From NCBI RefSeq assembly GCF_041321155.1, contig NZ_JBGGWB010000001.1, positions 248,001 to 312,000 on the forward strand: 64,000 nt of DNA, written 5' to 3'. Below the pieces are notes generated by a model, which saw only the letters and a list, made by a program, of their open reading frames with translations, made no database searches and had not been told where the DNA came from. Position numbers and translations under genes: made by a program. This DNA comes from Sphingomonas sp. IW22 (lineage in GTDB: Bacteria; Pseudomonadota; Alphaproteobacteria; Sphingomonadales; Sphingomonadaceae). Positions 37,887-46,574 of this stretch are shown here, piece after piece (position 1 is the first letter of the stretch; every line of letters begins with the position of its first letter).

Positions 37887-38512
37887 TCGACGTCCGCAAG
37901 CTGAACGACGAATTGCCTGAACATCGGCGGGAACGCCGCTTCGCTCAGTCGACGCGGGTGTTGACCATCGACTATGAAGGTCGGACCTATCCGCTGGTCC
38001 TCTGCAATATCTCGCGTCGTGGCCTGGCGGGGCGATGCACGGTAAAGCTGGAAACCGGCGCGTCGGTCGTGGTCAATTTCGAAGATGGGACCAAGGTCGC
38101 GGGGCGCGTGCAATGGACGCGCGACGCGCTGAACGGTTTCAGCCTTGTCGAAGCGCTTCCCCATAACCTGATCGCCCAATCGGTCCGCGTTGAGCGTGCC
38201 CGCCCCCGCCGCATCGCGGTCAGCCGCCCGGCGGTCCTGCATTTTCGTAACGCCGTTCGCCGCGCGATCATCCGCAATGTCTCGATCGGCGGCATGCTGG
38301 TCGAGACGGTGGGCCGCTTGCGCCCCGGTCAGATGGTGCATATCGAAGCCGGCGAATATCGCGGCGTCGGCGAAATCCGCTGGTCTGAGGGCAGCCGTGC
38401 GGGCATCCAGCTGGTCGACCCATTGTGCCTTGAGCATTTTGAGCAGGCCAGCGTGATGCGCGCGCCCGGCCGCTGGGCCAGCGAACCGACGGCACCACGA
38501 ATTCACACCTGA
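37883..38512 (+). CDS. Tandem PilZ-domain protein (c-di-GMP binding)
   Basis: 209 residues with two PilZ-like modules: RRERRFAQSTRVLTIDY ... CNISRRGLAGRC, and RPRRIAVSRPAVLHF ... RNVSIGGMLVET. Each keeps the spaced basic residues and the (D/N)xSxxG motif; RxxxR is clearest in the first. No membrane or enzymatic domain. Start chosen at 37883, five bases after GAGGGG; GTG 37877 and ATG 37880 are alternatives. It follows the diguanylate cyclase on the same strand. Output partner unknown. Confidence 0.88.
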   Translation: MIDVRKLNDELPEHRRERRFAQSTRVLTIDYEGRTYPLVLCNISRRGLAGRCTVKLETGASVVVNFEDGTKVAGRVQWTRDALNGFSLVEALPHNLIAQSVRVERARPRRIAVSRPAVLHFRNAVRRAIIRNVSIGGMLVETVGRLRPGQMVHIEAGEYRGVGEIRWSEGSRAGIQLVDPLCLEHFEQASVMRAPGRWASEPTAPRIHT

Positions 38513-38530
38513 CAGGGCCTTGAGGGCACC

Positions 38531-38722
38531 GTGTACATCAATCTTGCAAAAGATCTCGATCCGTCCAGCGCGGTCCGTACATGGCGGTGGACATTGCATG
38601 CCGCGGACGGGCGCGCGATCGCCTATGCGACGGGCTTCTCCAGTCGCGCCGCCGCGCGCCGCGCTGCGCCTGCGCGCTCCATCCCGATATTCACCGCCCC
38701 TGCCGTCGCCTGCCCCGCCTGA
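38531..38722 (+). CDS. Small DUF1508/YegP-like protein (63 aa)
   Basis: GTG at 38531 is preceded by GAGGG at a normal distance. The sequence WRWTLHAADGRAIAYATGFSSRAAARRA follows the pattern of the DUF1508 repeat (aromatic-W-x-L-x-A-x-D/N-G, then S/T-G-F/Y-x-S-K/R-x-A). Only one repeat is present. Function of the family is unknown. It lies 18 bases after the PilZ gene and may be its operon partner. The C-terminus is Pro/Ala-rich and may be partly spurious. Confidence 0.5.
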   Translation: MYINLAKDLDPSSAVRTWRWTLHAADGRAIAYATGFSSRAAARRAAPARSIPIFTAPAVACPA

Positions 38723-38772
38723 TTTAACGCCACCCATTTTGGTGCAGTAACGCACACACTTTGCGCCTGCGG

Positions 38773-38789
38773 ATTCTATCCTATAGAAT
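38773..38789. promoter_or_regulatory. Putative GntR operator 1 (autoregulation)
   Basis: ATTCTATCCTATAGAAT, a perfect 7-3-7 palindrome six bases before the regulator's ATG. On the other strand it reads ATTCTATAGGATAGAAT, sharing the core TATAGGATA with sites at 39603 and 57612. Confidence 0.65.
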
Positions 38790-38795
38790 GGCGCG

Positions 38796-39548
38796 ATGCG
38801 AAACGACATGAACATGCGGCAGGGATATGGCGCAACGCCGACGCTTGCCGACGGCGTGGCCCCGCGCTCGCGCAGTGCCCGCCCGGCTGCGGCGCCGACC
38901 ATGGTGCAGCAGGCCTATGACCATCTGCTGACCGCCCTTATGACGCTTCAGATCGCACCGGGTGAACGGATCGCCATCGATCAGGTGGCCCGGCGGCTGA
39001 ACATTTCCCAAACGCCGATTCGCGAGGCGTTGAGCCAGTTGGAGGCGGAAAAACTCGTCTTCAAAATGCCGAATGTCGGCTATCGGGCAAGCCCCCAGAT
39101 GTCGCGTGACGAGGTCCGCGACCTTTATACGCTGCGCCAACTGATCGAACCCTATGCCGCGGCGCGCGCGGCTGAAGCGATGACGGTCGATTCGGTTGAG
39201 GTGCTGAAGGCCATCGACCATGACATGTCGAATATCGTGGCTGGCGACGCGAGCGCCTATTCCCGTTTTGCAGAGGCCGATGACCGGCTGCACCGCCTGA
39301 TCGCGACGTTGAGCGGCAACCGGTTGATCGCCGACACGATCGAGCGACTGCACGCGCATCTTCACATCTTCCGCGCGCTCTACAGCACCAACGCGCCGAC
39401 CGAGGCGGCAGCGGAGCATCGCGCGATCATCGACGCACTTGTCGCCCGCGACGGCGAAGCGGCGGCGAATGCCGTTCGCGTCCACCTGGAAGCATCGCAA
39501 CAGCGTATGGACCGCGTCCTTTCCACCGGCGGTCAGGCTTCGGCCTGA
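38796..39548 (+). CDS. GntR-family regulator, FadR/FCD subfamily
   Basis: 250 residues. An N-terminal winged helix (QQAYDHLLTALMTLQIAPGERIAIDQVARRLNISQTPIREALSQLEAEKLV) and a C-terminal FCD ligand-binding domain with the metal-site acidic/His pattern (SRFAEADDRLHRLIATLSGN, HLHIFRALY, AAEHRAIIDAL). Regulators of this type bind short palindromes and are released by a pathway metabolite, often a carboxylic acid. It is the first gene of the catabolic region, and four related palindromes precede its transcription units. Likely the cluster's repressor. Confidence 0.92.
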   Translation: MRNDMNMRQGYGATPTLADGVAPRSRSARPAAAPTMVQQAYDHLLTALMTLQIAPGERIAIDQVARRLNISQTPIREALSQLEAEKLVFKMPNVGYRASPQMSRDEVRDLYTLRQLIEPYAAARAAEAMTVDSVEVLKAIDHDMSNIVAGDASAYSRFAEADDRLHRLIATLSGNRLIADTIERLHAHLHIFRALYSTNAPTEAAAEHRAIIDALVARDGEAAANAVRVHLEASQQRMDRVLSTGGQASA

Positions 39549-39602
39549 CCGGTTTTCCCAACTGAACTTCGCTTGACAGCCCGACGCGAGCCGCTTACCC
39601 AA

Positions 39603-39619
39603 ATCATATAGGATAGGAA
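39603..39619. promoter_or_regulatory. Putative GntR operator 2
   Basis: ATCATATAGGATAGGAA lies 17 bases before the amidohydrolase ATG. The first 13 bases are identical to site 4 at 57612. A TTGACA at 39573-39578 lies 25 bp upstream. Confidence 0.6.
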
Positions 39620-39635
39620 AAAGCCGGAGAGGGCG

Positions 39636-41036
39636 ATGCGGGGATTTGGTCGGCCCATTTTGGGTTTCGCGGCGCCAATGGTGTCGATGTTAGCGCTCGC
39701 GCCGATGGGTGCAACCGCGCATGCGGAAACGGTCGTTCTGGAACACGTCACGTTGATCGACGGCACTGGAAAGGCGCCGCAACGTGATCAATCGGTGCTG
39801 ATCGTCGATGGTCGCATCAAGCAGGTTGGTCCCGCTGCTCGTGTCCGGGCGCCCAATGGCGCCACCCGACAGGATCTTCGGGGCAAATATCTGATGCCCG
39901 GCATCATCGATTCGCACGTTCACCTTGGCCTGGTGGACGGCATCGACCAAAATTACACCGAATATTACGACCGCCAGAATATCGAGCAGCAGCTAAAGCT
40001 GTACGCGGCTTACGGCGTGACTTCCGTTTACACGCTCGGCACCGATGGCGACGAAATTCACAACGTCATTGCGGATCAGCGCCGGACAGGGCGGATCGAT
40101 ATGGCCCGCGCGTTCACCGCCGGTCGCGGCGTCGTCTACAAGGGCAGCTATGGTGGTGTCCCCGGTTTGGACCAGCAGGTTTCGACCCCGGCGGAGACGC
40201 AGGCAATGGTCCGCCGCGAAGTGGCCAAGGGTGACGACTTCGTAAAGCTGTGGATGGACGACGAGTTCGGCGACATCGCCGAACGCATGCCCTATTCGAT
40301 CAGCAAGGCAGCGATCGATACCGCGCATTCTGTCGGCAAAAAGGCCGTTGCGCATATCTTCTACCAGGAGAACGCCGCCGCGCTGGTGGATCAGGGTGTC
40401 GACGGGTTCATGCATCAGGTGCGCGACGGGGCCCTGAACCCGGCGCTTGCGACAAAGATGAAGGCGGGCGACGTCTGGCAAATTGCATCGACACTCAGCC
40501 GTGAGGCGTCCTTCACCTACAAGCTGCTGCCGTTCGTCGATGATCCCTTTTTCTCGCGTGGGGTTGCGCCCGCCACCATTGCGGCGCTGAAAAGCCCGGA
40601 GCGGCAACAGCGCCTCGCCTCCGGTCCGCACTTCGCGAAATATCCCGGCGTTCTGGCGCAGGCGATGGCCAATTTCGGCGCCATGGCCAAGGCGGGCGTC
40701 AAATATGGCATGGGTACCGACAGCGGCCCGACCGCGCGCTTCCCGGGCTATTTCGCGCATTGGGAACTTGAGCTGATGGTCAAGTCGGGCGTCACGCCGC
40801 TTCAGGCGCTTACCGCTGCGACCGGCACCAATGCCAAGTTCCTGAACGCGCGCGATATCGGCACGGTTGAGGCGGGCAAATGGGCCGACCTGCTGGTCCT
40901 TGATCGCGACCCGACCGCCGACATCCGCAACACGCGGTCGATCAACACCGTCTATGTCGCCGGCCGCAAGATGCCGACGATCTGGCAGACCTGTGTCGGC
41001 CGCGCTCCCGATGCGTGCGGTCCCGCTCCGAAATGA
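39636..41036 (+). CDS. Exported amidohydrolase-superfamily protein
   Basis: 466 residues with a signal peptide (GFAAPMVSMLALAPMGATAHA). The metal-dependent amidohydrolase core shows GKYLMPGIIDSHVHLGL (first His pair), VAHIFYQENAAALVDQGVDGFMH (further His ligands) and GMGTDSGP (catalytic Asp), and ends with the barrel closure AGKWADLLVLDRDP. It is related to imidazolonepropionase-like and Xaa-Pro-dipeptidase-like exported hydrolases. Substrate unknown; it may open a lactone, ester or amide in the periplasm. First gene of a plus-strand run to 50636; its stop overlaps the transporter start (ATGA). Confidence 0.85.
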   Translation: MRGFGRPILGFAAPMVSMLALAPMGATAHAETVVLEHVTLIDGTGKAPQRDQSVLIVDGRIKQVGPAARVRAPNGATRQDLRGKYLMPGIIDSHVHLGLVDGIDQNYTEYYDRQNIEQQLKLYAAYGVTSVYTLGTDGDEIHNVIADQRRTGRIDMARAFTAGRGVVYKGSYGGVPGLDQQVSTPAETQAMVRREVAKGDDFVKLWMDDEFGDIAERMPYSISKAAIDTAHSVGKKAVAHIFYQENAAALVDQGVDGFMHQVRDGALNPALATKMKAGDVWQIASTLSREASFTYKLLPFVDDPFFSRGVAPATIAALKSPERQQRLASGPHFAKYPGVLAQAMANFGAMAKAGVKYGMGTDSGPTARFPGYFAHWELELMVKSGVTPLQALTAATGTNAKFLNARDIGTVEAGKWADLLVLDRDPTADIRNTRSINTVYVAGRKMPTIWQTCVGRAPDACGPAPK

Positions 41037-42349
41037 GCGATCGCGCCCTTTCCCCGGAAGCGACCGTCAGGCGGGCTGGCACCCGGCCAACCCGGACGCG
41101 GCATACCGTCCTGTGGCTGACGGTTCTCGCTTATCTGATCACCTATATGGACCGGGTGGTCATCGCGACCGCCGCGCCGTCGATCCAGCAGGAGTTCGGC
41201 TTCTCGCTGGTGACGATGGGGTGGATCTTCGCCTCGTTCCAGATCGCCTACGCCCTGTTCCAGATTCCGGGCGGCTGGCTCGGCGATCGGTTCGGCCCGC
41301 GCCGGGCGCTGAGCGGCGTGGTGCTTTGGTGGTCGAGTTTTACTGCGGCCACGGCGATGACCTGGTCCGCCGGTTCGATGATGGTCTGCCGATTCCTGTT
41401 CGGCATGGGCGAAGCCGGCGCGTTCCCGATCGCCACCCGGTCCCTGTCGCGGTGGATGCTGCCGTCCGAACGCGGTTGGGCACAGGGGCTGACCCACGCC
41501 GGTGCCCGGCTGGGCGGCGCTGTGACGCCGGTGTTCGTTGCGTGGCTGATTGTCGCGTTCGGCTGGCGCATGCCGTTCATGTTGTTCGCGGTGGTCGGCC
41601 TTGGCTGGGCGGCGCTGTGGTTCTGGTTCTACCGCGACACCCCGCGCGAGCATCGTTCGGTCAATGCAGCCGAACTGGAGATGATCGAAGGGTCGCTTGG
41701 CGCCGGTCGCGCGCGCGCCAAGGTGCCATGGCGGGTCTTGCTGTCGCAGCCTCAGCTGTGGACGCTGTCGGCGATGTATTTCTGCTACGCTTACTGCATC
41801 AACATCTTCCTGACCTGGTTTCCCAAATATCTGCACGACGCGCGCGGTTTCGACATCGCCATGATGGGCCTGTTTGCAAGCATGCCGTTGATGGCCGGTG
41901 TGTTGGGCGATCTTGCGGGCGGATGGTTTTCGGACCGGATGGTCAAGCGCGGTGCCGGGCTGAAAATGGGCCGTCGGCTGGTGGCGATCGTGGGTTTCCT
42001 GATTGCAGCGGGGATGATCCCGTTGGCGGCCGCGCTGGCTGACCCGGTGCCCAGCATCCTGTGCTTCTGTGTGGCGCTGTTCGGGCTGGAACTGACGGTC
42101 GGGGTTTCCTGGGCCGTGACGCTGGACATTGGCGGCGAATATGCCGGCTCGGTATCGGCCGTGATGAATACGTTGGGCAATATCGGCGCGGCGATCGCGG
42201 CGGCAGTCACCGGCTATATCGTCGCGGCAAGCGGCTGGTTCGCGGCGTTCGCGGTGCTCGCGGTGCTGTGCCTGATCGCAGCGGCGCTGTTCTTTCGCAT
42301 CGATGCTTCACGGCCCCTTCATGTGGAAAATGAAAGTGTTCCGGTATGA
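41033..42349 (+). CDS. MFS transporter, ACS-family-like (importer of the cluster)
   Basis: 438 residues with twelve hydrophobic helices. Anion:cation symporter-type signatures: TYMDRVVIATAAPSIQQEFG in helix 1, GWLGDRFGPRRALSG between helices 2 and 3, and a repeat of that loop after helix 8 (GGWFSDRMVKRG). The family imports organic acids and sugar acids. Coupled to both neighbours by ATGA overlaps. A second ACS-like transporter lies at 57662. Confidence 0.88.
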   Translation: MSDRALSPEATVRRAGTRPTRTRHTVLWLTVLAYLITYMDRVVIATAAPSIQQEFGFSLVTMGWIFASFQIAYALFQIPGGWLGDRFGPRRALSGVVLWWSSFTAATAMTWSAGSMMVCRFLFGMGEAGAFPIATRSLSRWMLPSERGWAQGLTHAGARLGGAVTPVFVAWLIVAFGWRMPFMLFAVVGLGWAALWFWFYRDTPREHRSVNAAELEMIEGSLGAGRARAKVPWRVLLSQPQLWTLSAMYFCYAYCINIFLTWFPKYLHDARGFDIAMMGLFASMPLMAGVLGDLAGGWFSDRMVKRGAGLKMGRRLVAIVGFLIAAGMIPLAAALADPVPSILCFCVALFGLELTVGVSWAVTLDIGGEYAGSVSAVMNTLGNIGAAIAAAVTGYIVAASGWFAAFAVLAVLCLIAAALFFRIDASRPLHVENESVPV

Positions 42350-43137
42350 GTGAGCGGACAACCACTGACCGGCGCACCCTGCTGAAACTCGCAGGCCTGG
42401 GTGTGGGCGCGGCAGCGGTACCGGGCGCCGTCGTGGCGCAGCAAACCGATCCGGTGCCACAGCCGGGCGCTGCGCCGGTTCCCGCTCCCCCTTCCCCGCC
42501 GTCGGGTCATGACATGTCGGCACATGCTGCCCCGGCGCCGACGGGTGTGGCACCGCCGGCAGGTTATATCTTCCTCGACTCCGACGAAGCCTCCTTCATC
42601 GAGGCGTTCGTCGACACGCTGATCCCGGCGGACGAGTTTTCGGCGAAGGGCACGGACCTGGGTGTCGCGGCCTTTATCGATCGCCAGCTCTATTCGGGCT
42701 GGGGCCGCGGCAACAACATGTACATGCAGGGTCCGTTTCGCGAAGGCACGCCCGAGCAGGGTTATCAACTGGCGCTGTCACCCGCCGATATCGTCCGGGT
42801 CGGGATTGCCGATGTGAACGCCTGGGTCCGCAAGGCGCATGAGGATAACAGTTTCGATACGATCGAAGACGCCGTGCGCGTCGACGTCGTCACACAGCTG
42901 GAAGCCGGCAAGATCGAATTGAAAGAGGTCCCGACGTCGGTCTTCTTCAACATGCTGTTCCAGCTGACGATGGACGGCTTCTTCTCCGACCCGGTCTATG
43001 GCGGCAACCGCGGTAAGGCGTCGTGGAAGCTGCTGGGCTATCCGGGCGTGGGCGAGATGTATTCCGACAAGATCGCCGAATGGCGAAACAAGCCGTTCCG
43101 CGTGGAGGAACCGCTCTCGATTCAGGATATGAGCTGA
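42346..43137 (+). CDS. Gluconate 2-dehydrogenase subunit 3 family protein (Tat-exported)
   Basis: 263 residues. N-terminal Tat signal (TTDRRTLLKLAGLGVGAAAVPGAVVA), a Pro-rich linker with His/Met, then the subunit-3 domain (FLDSDEASFIEAFVDTLIPADEF ... GVAAFIDRQL ... MDGFFSDPVYGGNRGKASWKLLGYPG). Such subunits partner GMC flavoproteins and carry them across the membrane, since the large subunit lacks a signal. The stop TGA shares a base with the next ATG. Confidence 0.9.
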   Translation: MSERTTTDRRTLLKLAGLGVGAAAVPGAVVAQQTDPVPQPGAAPVPAPPSPPSGHDMSAHAAPAPTGVAPPAGYIFLDSDEASFIEAFVDTLIPADEFSAKGTDLGVAAFIDRQLYSGWGRGNNMYMQGPFREGTPEQGYQLALSPADIVRVGIADVNAWVRKAHEDNSFDTIEDAVRVDVVTQLEAGKIELKEVPTSVFFNMLFQLTMDGFFSDPVYGGNRGKASWKLLGYPGVGEMYSDKIAEWRNKPFRVEEPLSIQDMS

Positions 43138-44915
43138 TGGCTACCCGCCTCCCCCCCGTCGACGTCGTGATCGTCGGTTCCGGCTGGACCGGTGGCATCG
43201 CGGCCAAGGAACTCGCACCCACCGGCCTTAAGGTCGTGATGCTGGAACGTGGCAAGTTTCAGGACACGAGCCCTGATTTCCTGGCGCCGCAATCGCATGA
43301 CGCGCTGAAATATTCACGGCGCCTGGAACTGGCGCAGGACCTGTCGAAAGAAACGATTACCTTCCGCAACGACATGAGCCAGACGGCGCTGCCGATGCGC
43401 CAATATGGCTTCTTCATCCCGGGATCGGGCTTGGGCGGTTCGGGGGCGCACTGGTCCGGCCTGACGTGGCGCTGGGGCGAGTGGGAGCATCGCATGCTCT
43501 CCGGCACGGTCGAGAAATATGGCAAGTCGATGGTCCCGGAGGACATGAACCTTCAGGACTGGCCGATCAGCTATAAGGACATCGAGCCTTATTACGACCG
43601 GTTCGAAAAGGTTTGCGGCGTGTCGGGCAAGGCCGGCAATCTGCGCGGCCGCATCCAGAAGGGCGGCAATCCGTTCGAGGCACCGCGCAGCAGCGAATAT
43701 CCGCTGCCGCCGATGACGCCGTCGCAGAGCATGCTCATGTTCGAGGCGGCGACGAAGCGGCTGGGCTATAATCCCTTCCCCATTCCCGCATCCAATTGTT
43801 CGGACAATTACGTCAACCCGGACGGCATCGCGTTGGGCCAGTGCCATTATTGCGGCCACTGCACCAATTACGGGTGCGAGGCGAATGCCAAGGCCAGCCC
43901 GCATTTCACGATGATGCCGCTGGCGCGCGCCAACAAGGACTTCGAGCTTCGCACCAATGCGATGGTGCTGAAGGTCAATCTGGACAGCACCGGCAAACGC
44001 GCCACCGGCGTCACGTACGCCGATGCGCGCGGGCGTGAGTTCGAACAGCCCGCCGATCTGGTGATCCTCGGCGCGTTCGTAACCGGCAATGTGCAGTTGA
44101 TGCTGCATTCGGGCATCGGCACCCCTTATGATCCAAAGACCAACAGCGGCGTGGTCGGGCGCAACTATGCCTATCAGAGCCTGGGCGGCGCGCGGGTCGA
44201 GATTGATCGTGATACCTATATGAACCCGTTCATGGGTTCGGGCGCGCTCGGAACCTGGATCGATGATTTCGCCAGCGACAATTTCGATTTCGCCAAGGCC
44301 GGTTTCATCGGCGGCGCCGGGATCAGCGCGGGCCAGAACAGCGGCGACCCGCTGACCTATCACCCCACATCGCCCGGCAAGCCGCGCTGGGGCGCGGGAT
44401 GGAAGAAGGCGATGGCCGAAACCTATCAACACACGATGGGCGTCGGCTTTCAGGGCGCGGTAATGTCGTACCGCCAGAATTATCTGGACCTCGACCCGAC
44501 CTATCGCGACGCATGGGGGCGGCCGCTGCTTCGCCTGACATTCGACTGGCAGGAAAATGAGCAGAAGGTGATGGCTGCGACCTTTGCCCGGTGCCAGCAG
44601 ATCGCGGGTGAAATCAGCGGAAAGCGTCCGGCCGTCGCCTCCCCCGGCCGGGCGATGGCGGGCCGGCGGTTCTCATCGGTGCCGTACCAGACCTCTCACA
44701 ATACCGGCGGCGCGGTATTCGGGAACGATCCGCGCACCAGTGCCGTCAACAAATACTGCCAGTCCTGGGATGTGCCCAACGTGTTCGTGCTCGGCGCCAG
44801 TGCGCTGCCCCAGAACGCGGCGCGCAACCCCACCGGGCCGGTCGGCGCGCTCGCCTTCTGGGCGGCCGACGCGATCGTGAACAAGTATCTGAAGCGCCCA
44901 GGGCGCCTCGTGTAA
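43137..44915 (+). CDS. GMC oxidoreductase, FAD subunit of a membrane-linked alcohol/sugar dehydrogenase
   Basis: 592 residues. FAD-binding VVIVGSGWTGGIAAKELA at the N-terminus, a GMC-like loop (GSGLGGSGAHWSG), a Cys-rich insertion (GQCHYCGHCTNYGCEANAKAS) and the C-terminal active region (SHNTGGAVFGNDPRTSAVN ... NAARNPTG) with His and Asn. No signal peptide; export would be with the Tat-bearing small subunit. This type includes gluconate 2-dehydrogenase and the FAD sugar 3-dehydrogenases (LacA-like). Electrons would go to the cytochrome encoded next. Which alcohol it oxidises is not evident. Confidence 0.92.
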   Translation: MATRLPPVDVVIVGSGWTGGIAAKELAPTGLKVVMLERGKFQDTSPDFLAPQSHDALKYSRRLELAQDLSKETITFRNDMSQTALPMRQYGFFIPGSGLGGSGAHWSGLTWRWGEWEHRMLSGTVEKYGKSMVPEDMNLQDWPISYKDIEPYYDRFEKVCGVSGKAGNLRGRIQKGGNPFEAPRSSEYPLPPMTPSQSMLMFEAATKRLGYNPFPIPASNCSDNYVNPDGIALGQCHYCGHCTNYGCEANAKASPHFTMMPLARANKDFELRTNAMVLKVNLDSTGKRATGVTYADARGREFEQPADLVILGAFVTGNVQLMLHSGIGTPYDPKTNSGVVGRNYAYQSLGGARVEIDRDTYMNPFMGSGALGTWIDDFASDNFDFAKAGFIGGAGISAGQNSGDPLTYHPTSPGKPRWGAGWKKAMAETYQHTMGVGFQGAVMSYRQNYLDLDPTYRDAWGRPLLRLTFDWQENEQKVMAATFARCQQIAGEISGKRPAVASPGRAMAGRRFSSVPYQTSHNTGGAVFGNDPRTSAVNKYCQSWDVPNVFVLGASALPQNAARNPTGPVGALAFWAADAIVNKYLKRPGRLV

Positions 44916-44930
44916 CGAGTGGAGATTATC

Positions 44931-45329
44931 ATGGTTCGAAGCTGGATTGCCGGAACCGGCCTTTTGATCGCAAGCATGGGCGCTGTGGCGGCATTCGCCG
45001 CCCCCCCGGCCCCGCCCCCGGGCGACGCGGCCAAGGGAAAGGCAACCTTTGCCCGTTGTGCCGCGTGCCATTCGCTGACGCCGGGCAAAAAGGGCATCGG
45101 CCCCAGCCTCGCAGGCGTCGTCGGGCGCAAGGCCGGTACGCTGGCGGGTTATCGCTACTCGCCCGCGATGACCAAGTCCGGCCTGACCTGGGATGAGGCG
45201 ACCATCGCGCGCTTCATCGCCGGCCCGTCAAAGGTCGTGCCAGGCACCAAGATGATGGCCCCGCCGATTTCCAACCCCCAGGATCAGGCGAATGTGATCG
45301 CCTATCTCAAGACAGCGGACAGCAAGTGA
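44931..45329 (+). CDS. Class I c-type cytochrome
   Basis: 132 residues with a signal peptide (WIAGTGLLIASMGAVAAFAA), haem motif CAACH (FARCAACHSLTPGKKGIGPSL) and a probable axial Met in GTKMMAPPI. It resembles mitochondrial-like cytochrome c2. Follows the GMC subunit by 15 bases, with ribosome site GGAG, and is the likely electron acceptor of that dehydrogenase. Its TGA overlaps the GTG start of the next gene. Confidence 0.92.
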   Translation: MVRSWIAGTGLLIASMGAVAAFAAPPAPPPGDAAKGKATFARCAACHSLTPGKKGIGPSLAGVVGRKAGTLAGYRYSPAMTKSGLTWDEATIARFIAGPSKVVPGTKMMAPPISNPQDQANVIAYLKTADSK

Positions 45330-46561
45330 GCGAAAACCCCATTCTTTTCGGCGCGGCGCGGCTGCCGCGTGCGATCCTGTTTGGCCGTGGGCAGCGCGGC
45401 GCGATCGGATCAACCAGCGCCCGTGTCGGTCGGCGCGCGCTGCTCGTCACTGACGAGCGGCAGGCCGCCCAGCCTGAATTTGCGGCCATCCTGGCCGACC
45501 TTCAGGCGCATGGCGTCGAAACGCAGGTCTTCGACGGGGTGATCCCCGACCTGCCGATCTCGGCGATCGACGCATGCGTTGCACCCGCGCGCGACTTTGC
45601 ACCCGATGTCGTGATCGCCGTCGGCGGTGGCAGTGCGATGGACCTGGCCAAGGTGGCGGCCGTGCTGCTGACGCACGGGGGACAGGTCAGCGACTATTAC
45701 GGTGAATTCGCGGTGCCCGGTCCCGTGCTACCGCTGATCGCGGTGCCGACGACCGCCGGAACGGGATCGGAAGTGACGCCGGTCGCGGTGATTTCAGACG
45801 AATCGCGCGGCACCAAGATCGGTATCGCCAGCCCCTATCTGATCCCACAGGTCGCGATCTGCGATCCCGAACTGACTGCAAGCTGCCCGCCCGGACTGAC
45901 GGCAGTTTCCGGCGCCGATGCGCTGACCCACGCGATCGAATCCTTCACGACGGCGCGCCGTCCGGCCGACGCGATGCTGACCGAGGAACATGTGTTCATT
46001 GGCAAGAACGTACTGTCGGATCATTTTGCCAAGCTGGCCGTCGCCAACCTGTTCAAATATCTGGAGCGGGCATGGCGTGACGGCAGCGACATGGAAGCGC
46101 GGGAGGGCGTGATGCTCGCCTCCCTGACGGCGGGTTGCGCCTTTGGCACGGCGGGAACCGCCGCGGCCCATGCGCTGCAATATCCCATCGGCAACCTGAC
46201 CCACACCGCGCACGGCGCAGGCGTCGCCGCACTGATGCCGTTTGTCATGCAGTATAACCGCCCTGCTTGTGCAGAAGCGTTTGCCGAGCTTGCGACGCTG
46301 ATCGGCCTGCCCGATGGCAGCGTGGAAGAACGCTCCCAGGCCTTTATCGAAGCCGTGGCCGATCTGATGGCGGCGATCCGCATCCCAGCCTCGCTTGCCG
46401 AGCTTGGTTTGGCTGAGGATCAGCAGGAATATGTCGCCGAACATTCACTGAAATCGGCGCGACTGATCAAGAACAACCCCCGCCCGCTCGACCTCGACGC
46501 GATGCGGGCCATTACCCACGCCGCCTATTCGGGCGAACGCCAGCAACTCACCGCCATCTGA
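45326..46561 (+). CDS. Iron-containing (group III) alcohol dehydrogenase
   Basis: 411 residues, cytoplasmic. NAD-binding region VVIAVGGGSAMDLAKVAAVLL, IAVPTTAGTGSEVTP, and the Fe-ADH metal ligands in SGADALTHAIE and the His cluster PIGNLTHTAHGAGVAALMP. Starts at GTG overlapping the cytochrome stop. Together with the aldehyde dehydrogenase next to it, it would convert an imported alcohol or hydroxy acid to the acid, or a semialdehyde in either direction. Confidence 0.9.
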   Translation: MSENPILFGAARLPRAILFGRGQRGAIGSTSARVGRRALLVTDERQAAQPEFAAILADLQAHGVETQVFDGVIPDLPISAIDACVAPARDFAPDVVIAVGGGSAMDLAKVAAVLLTHGGQVSDYYGEFAVPGPVLPLIAVPTTAGTGSEVTPVAVISDESRGTKIGIASPYLIPQVAICDPELTASCPPGLTAVSGADALTHAIESFTTARRPADAMLTEEHVFIGKNVLSDHFAKLAVANLFKYLERAWRDGSDMEAREGVMLASLTAGCAFGTAGTAAAHALQYPIGNLTHTAHGAGVAALMPFVMQYNRPACAEAFAELATLIGLPDGSVEERSQAFIEAVADLMAAIRIPASLAELGLAEDQQEYVAEHSLKSARLIKNNPRPLDLDAMRAITHAAYSGERQQLTAI

Positions 46562-46574
46562 CCGGGGCACGACC

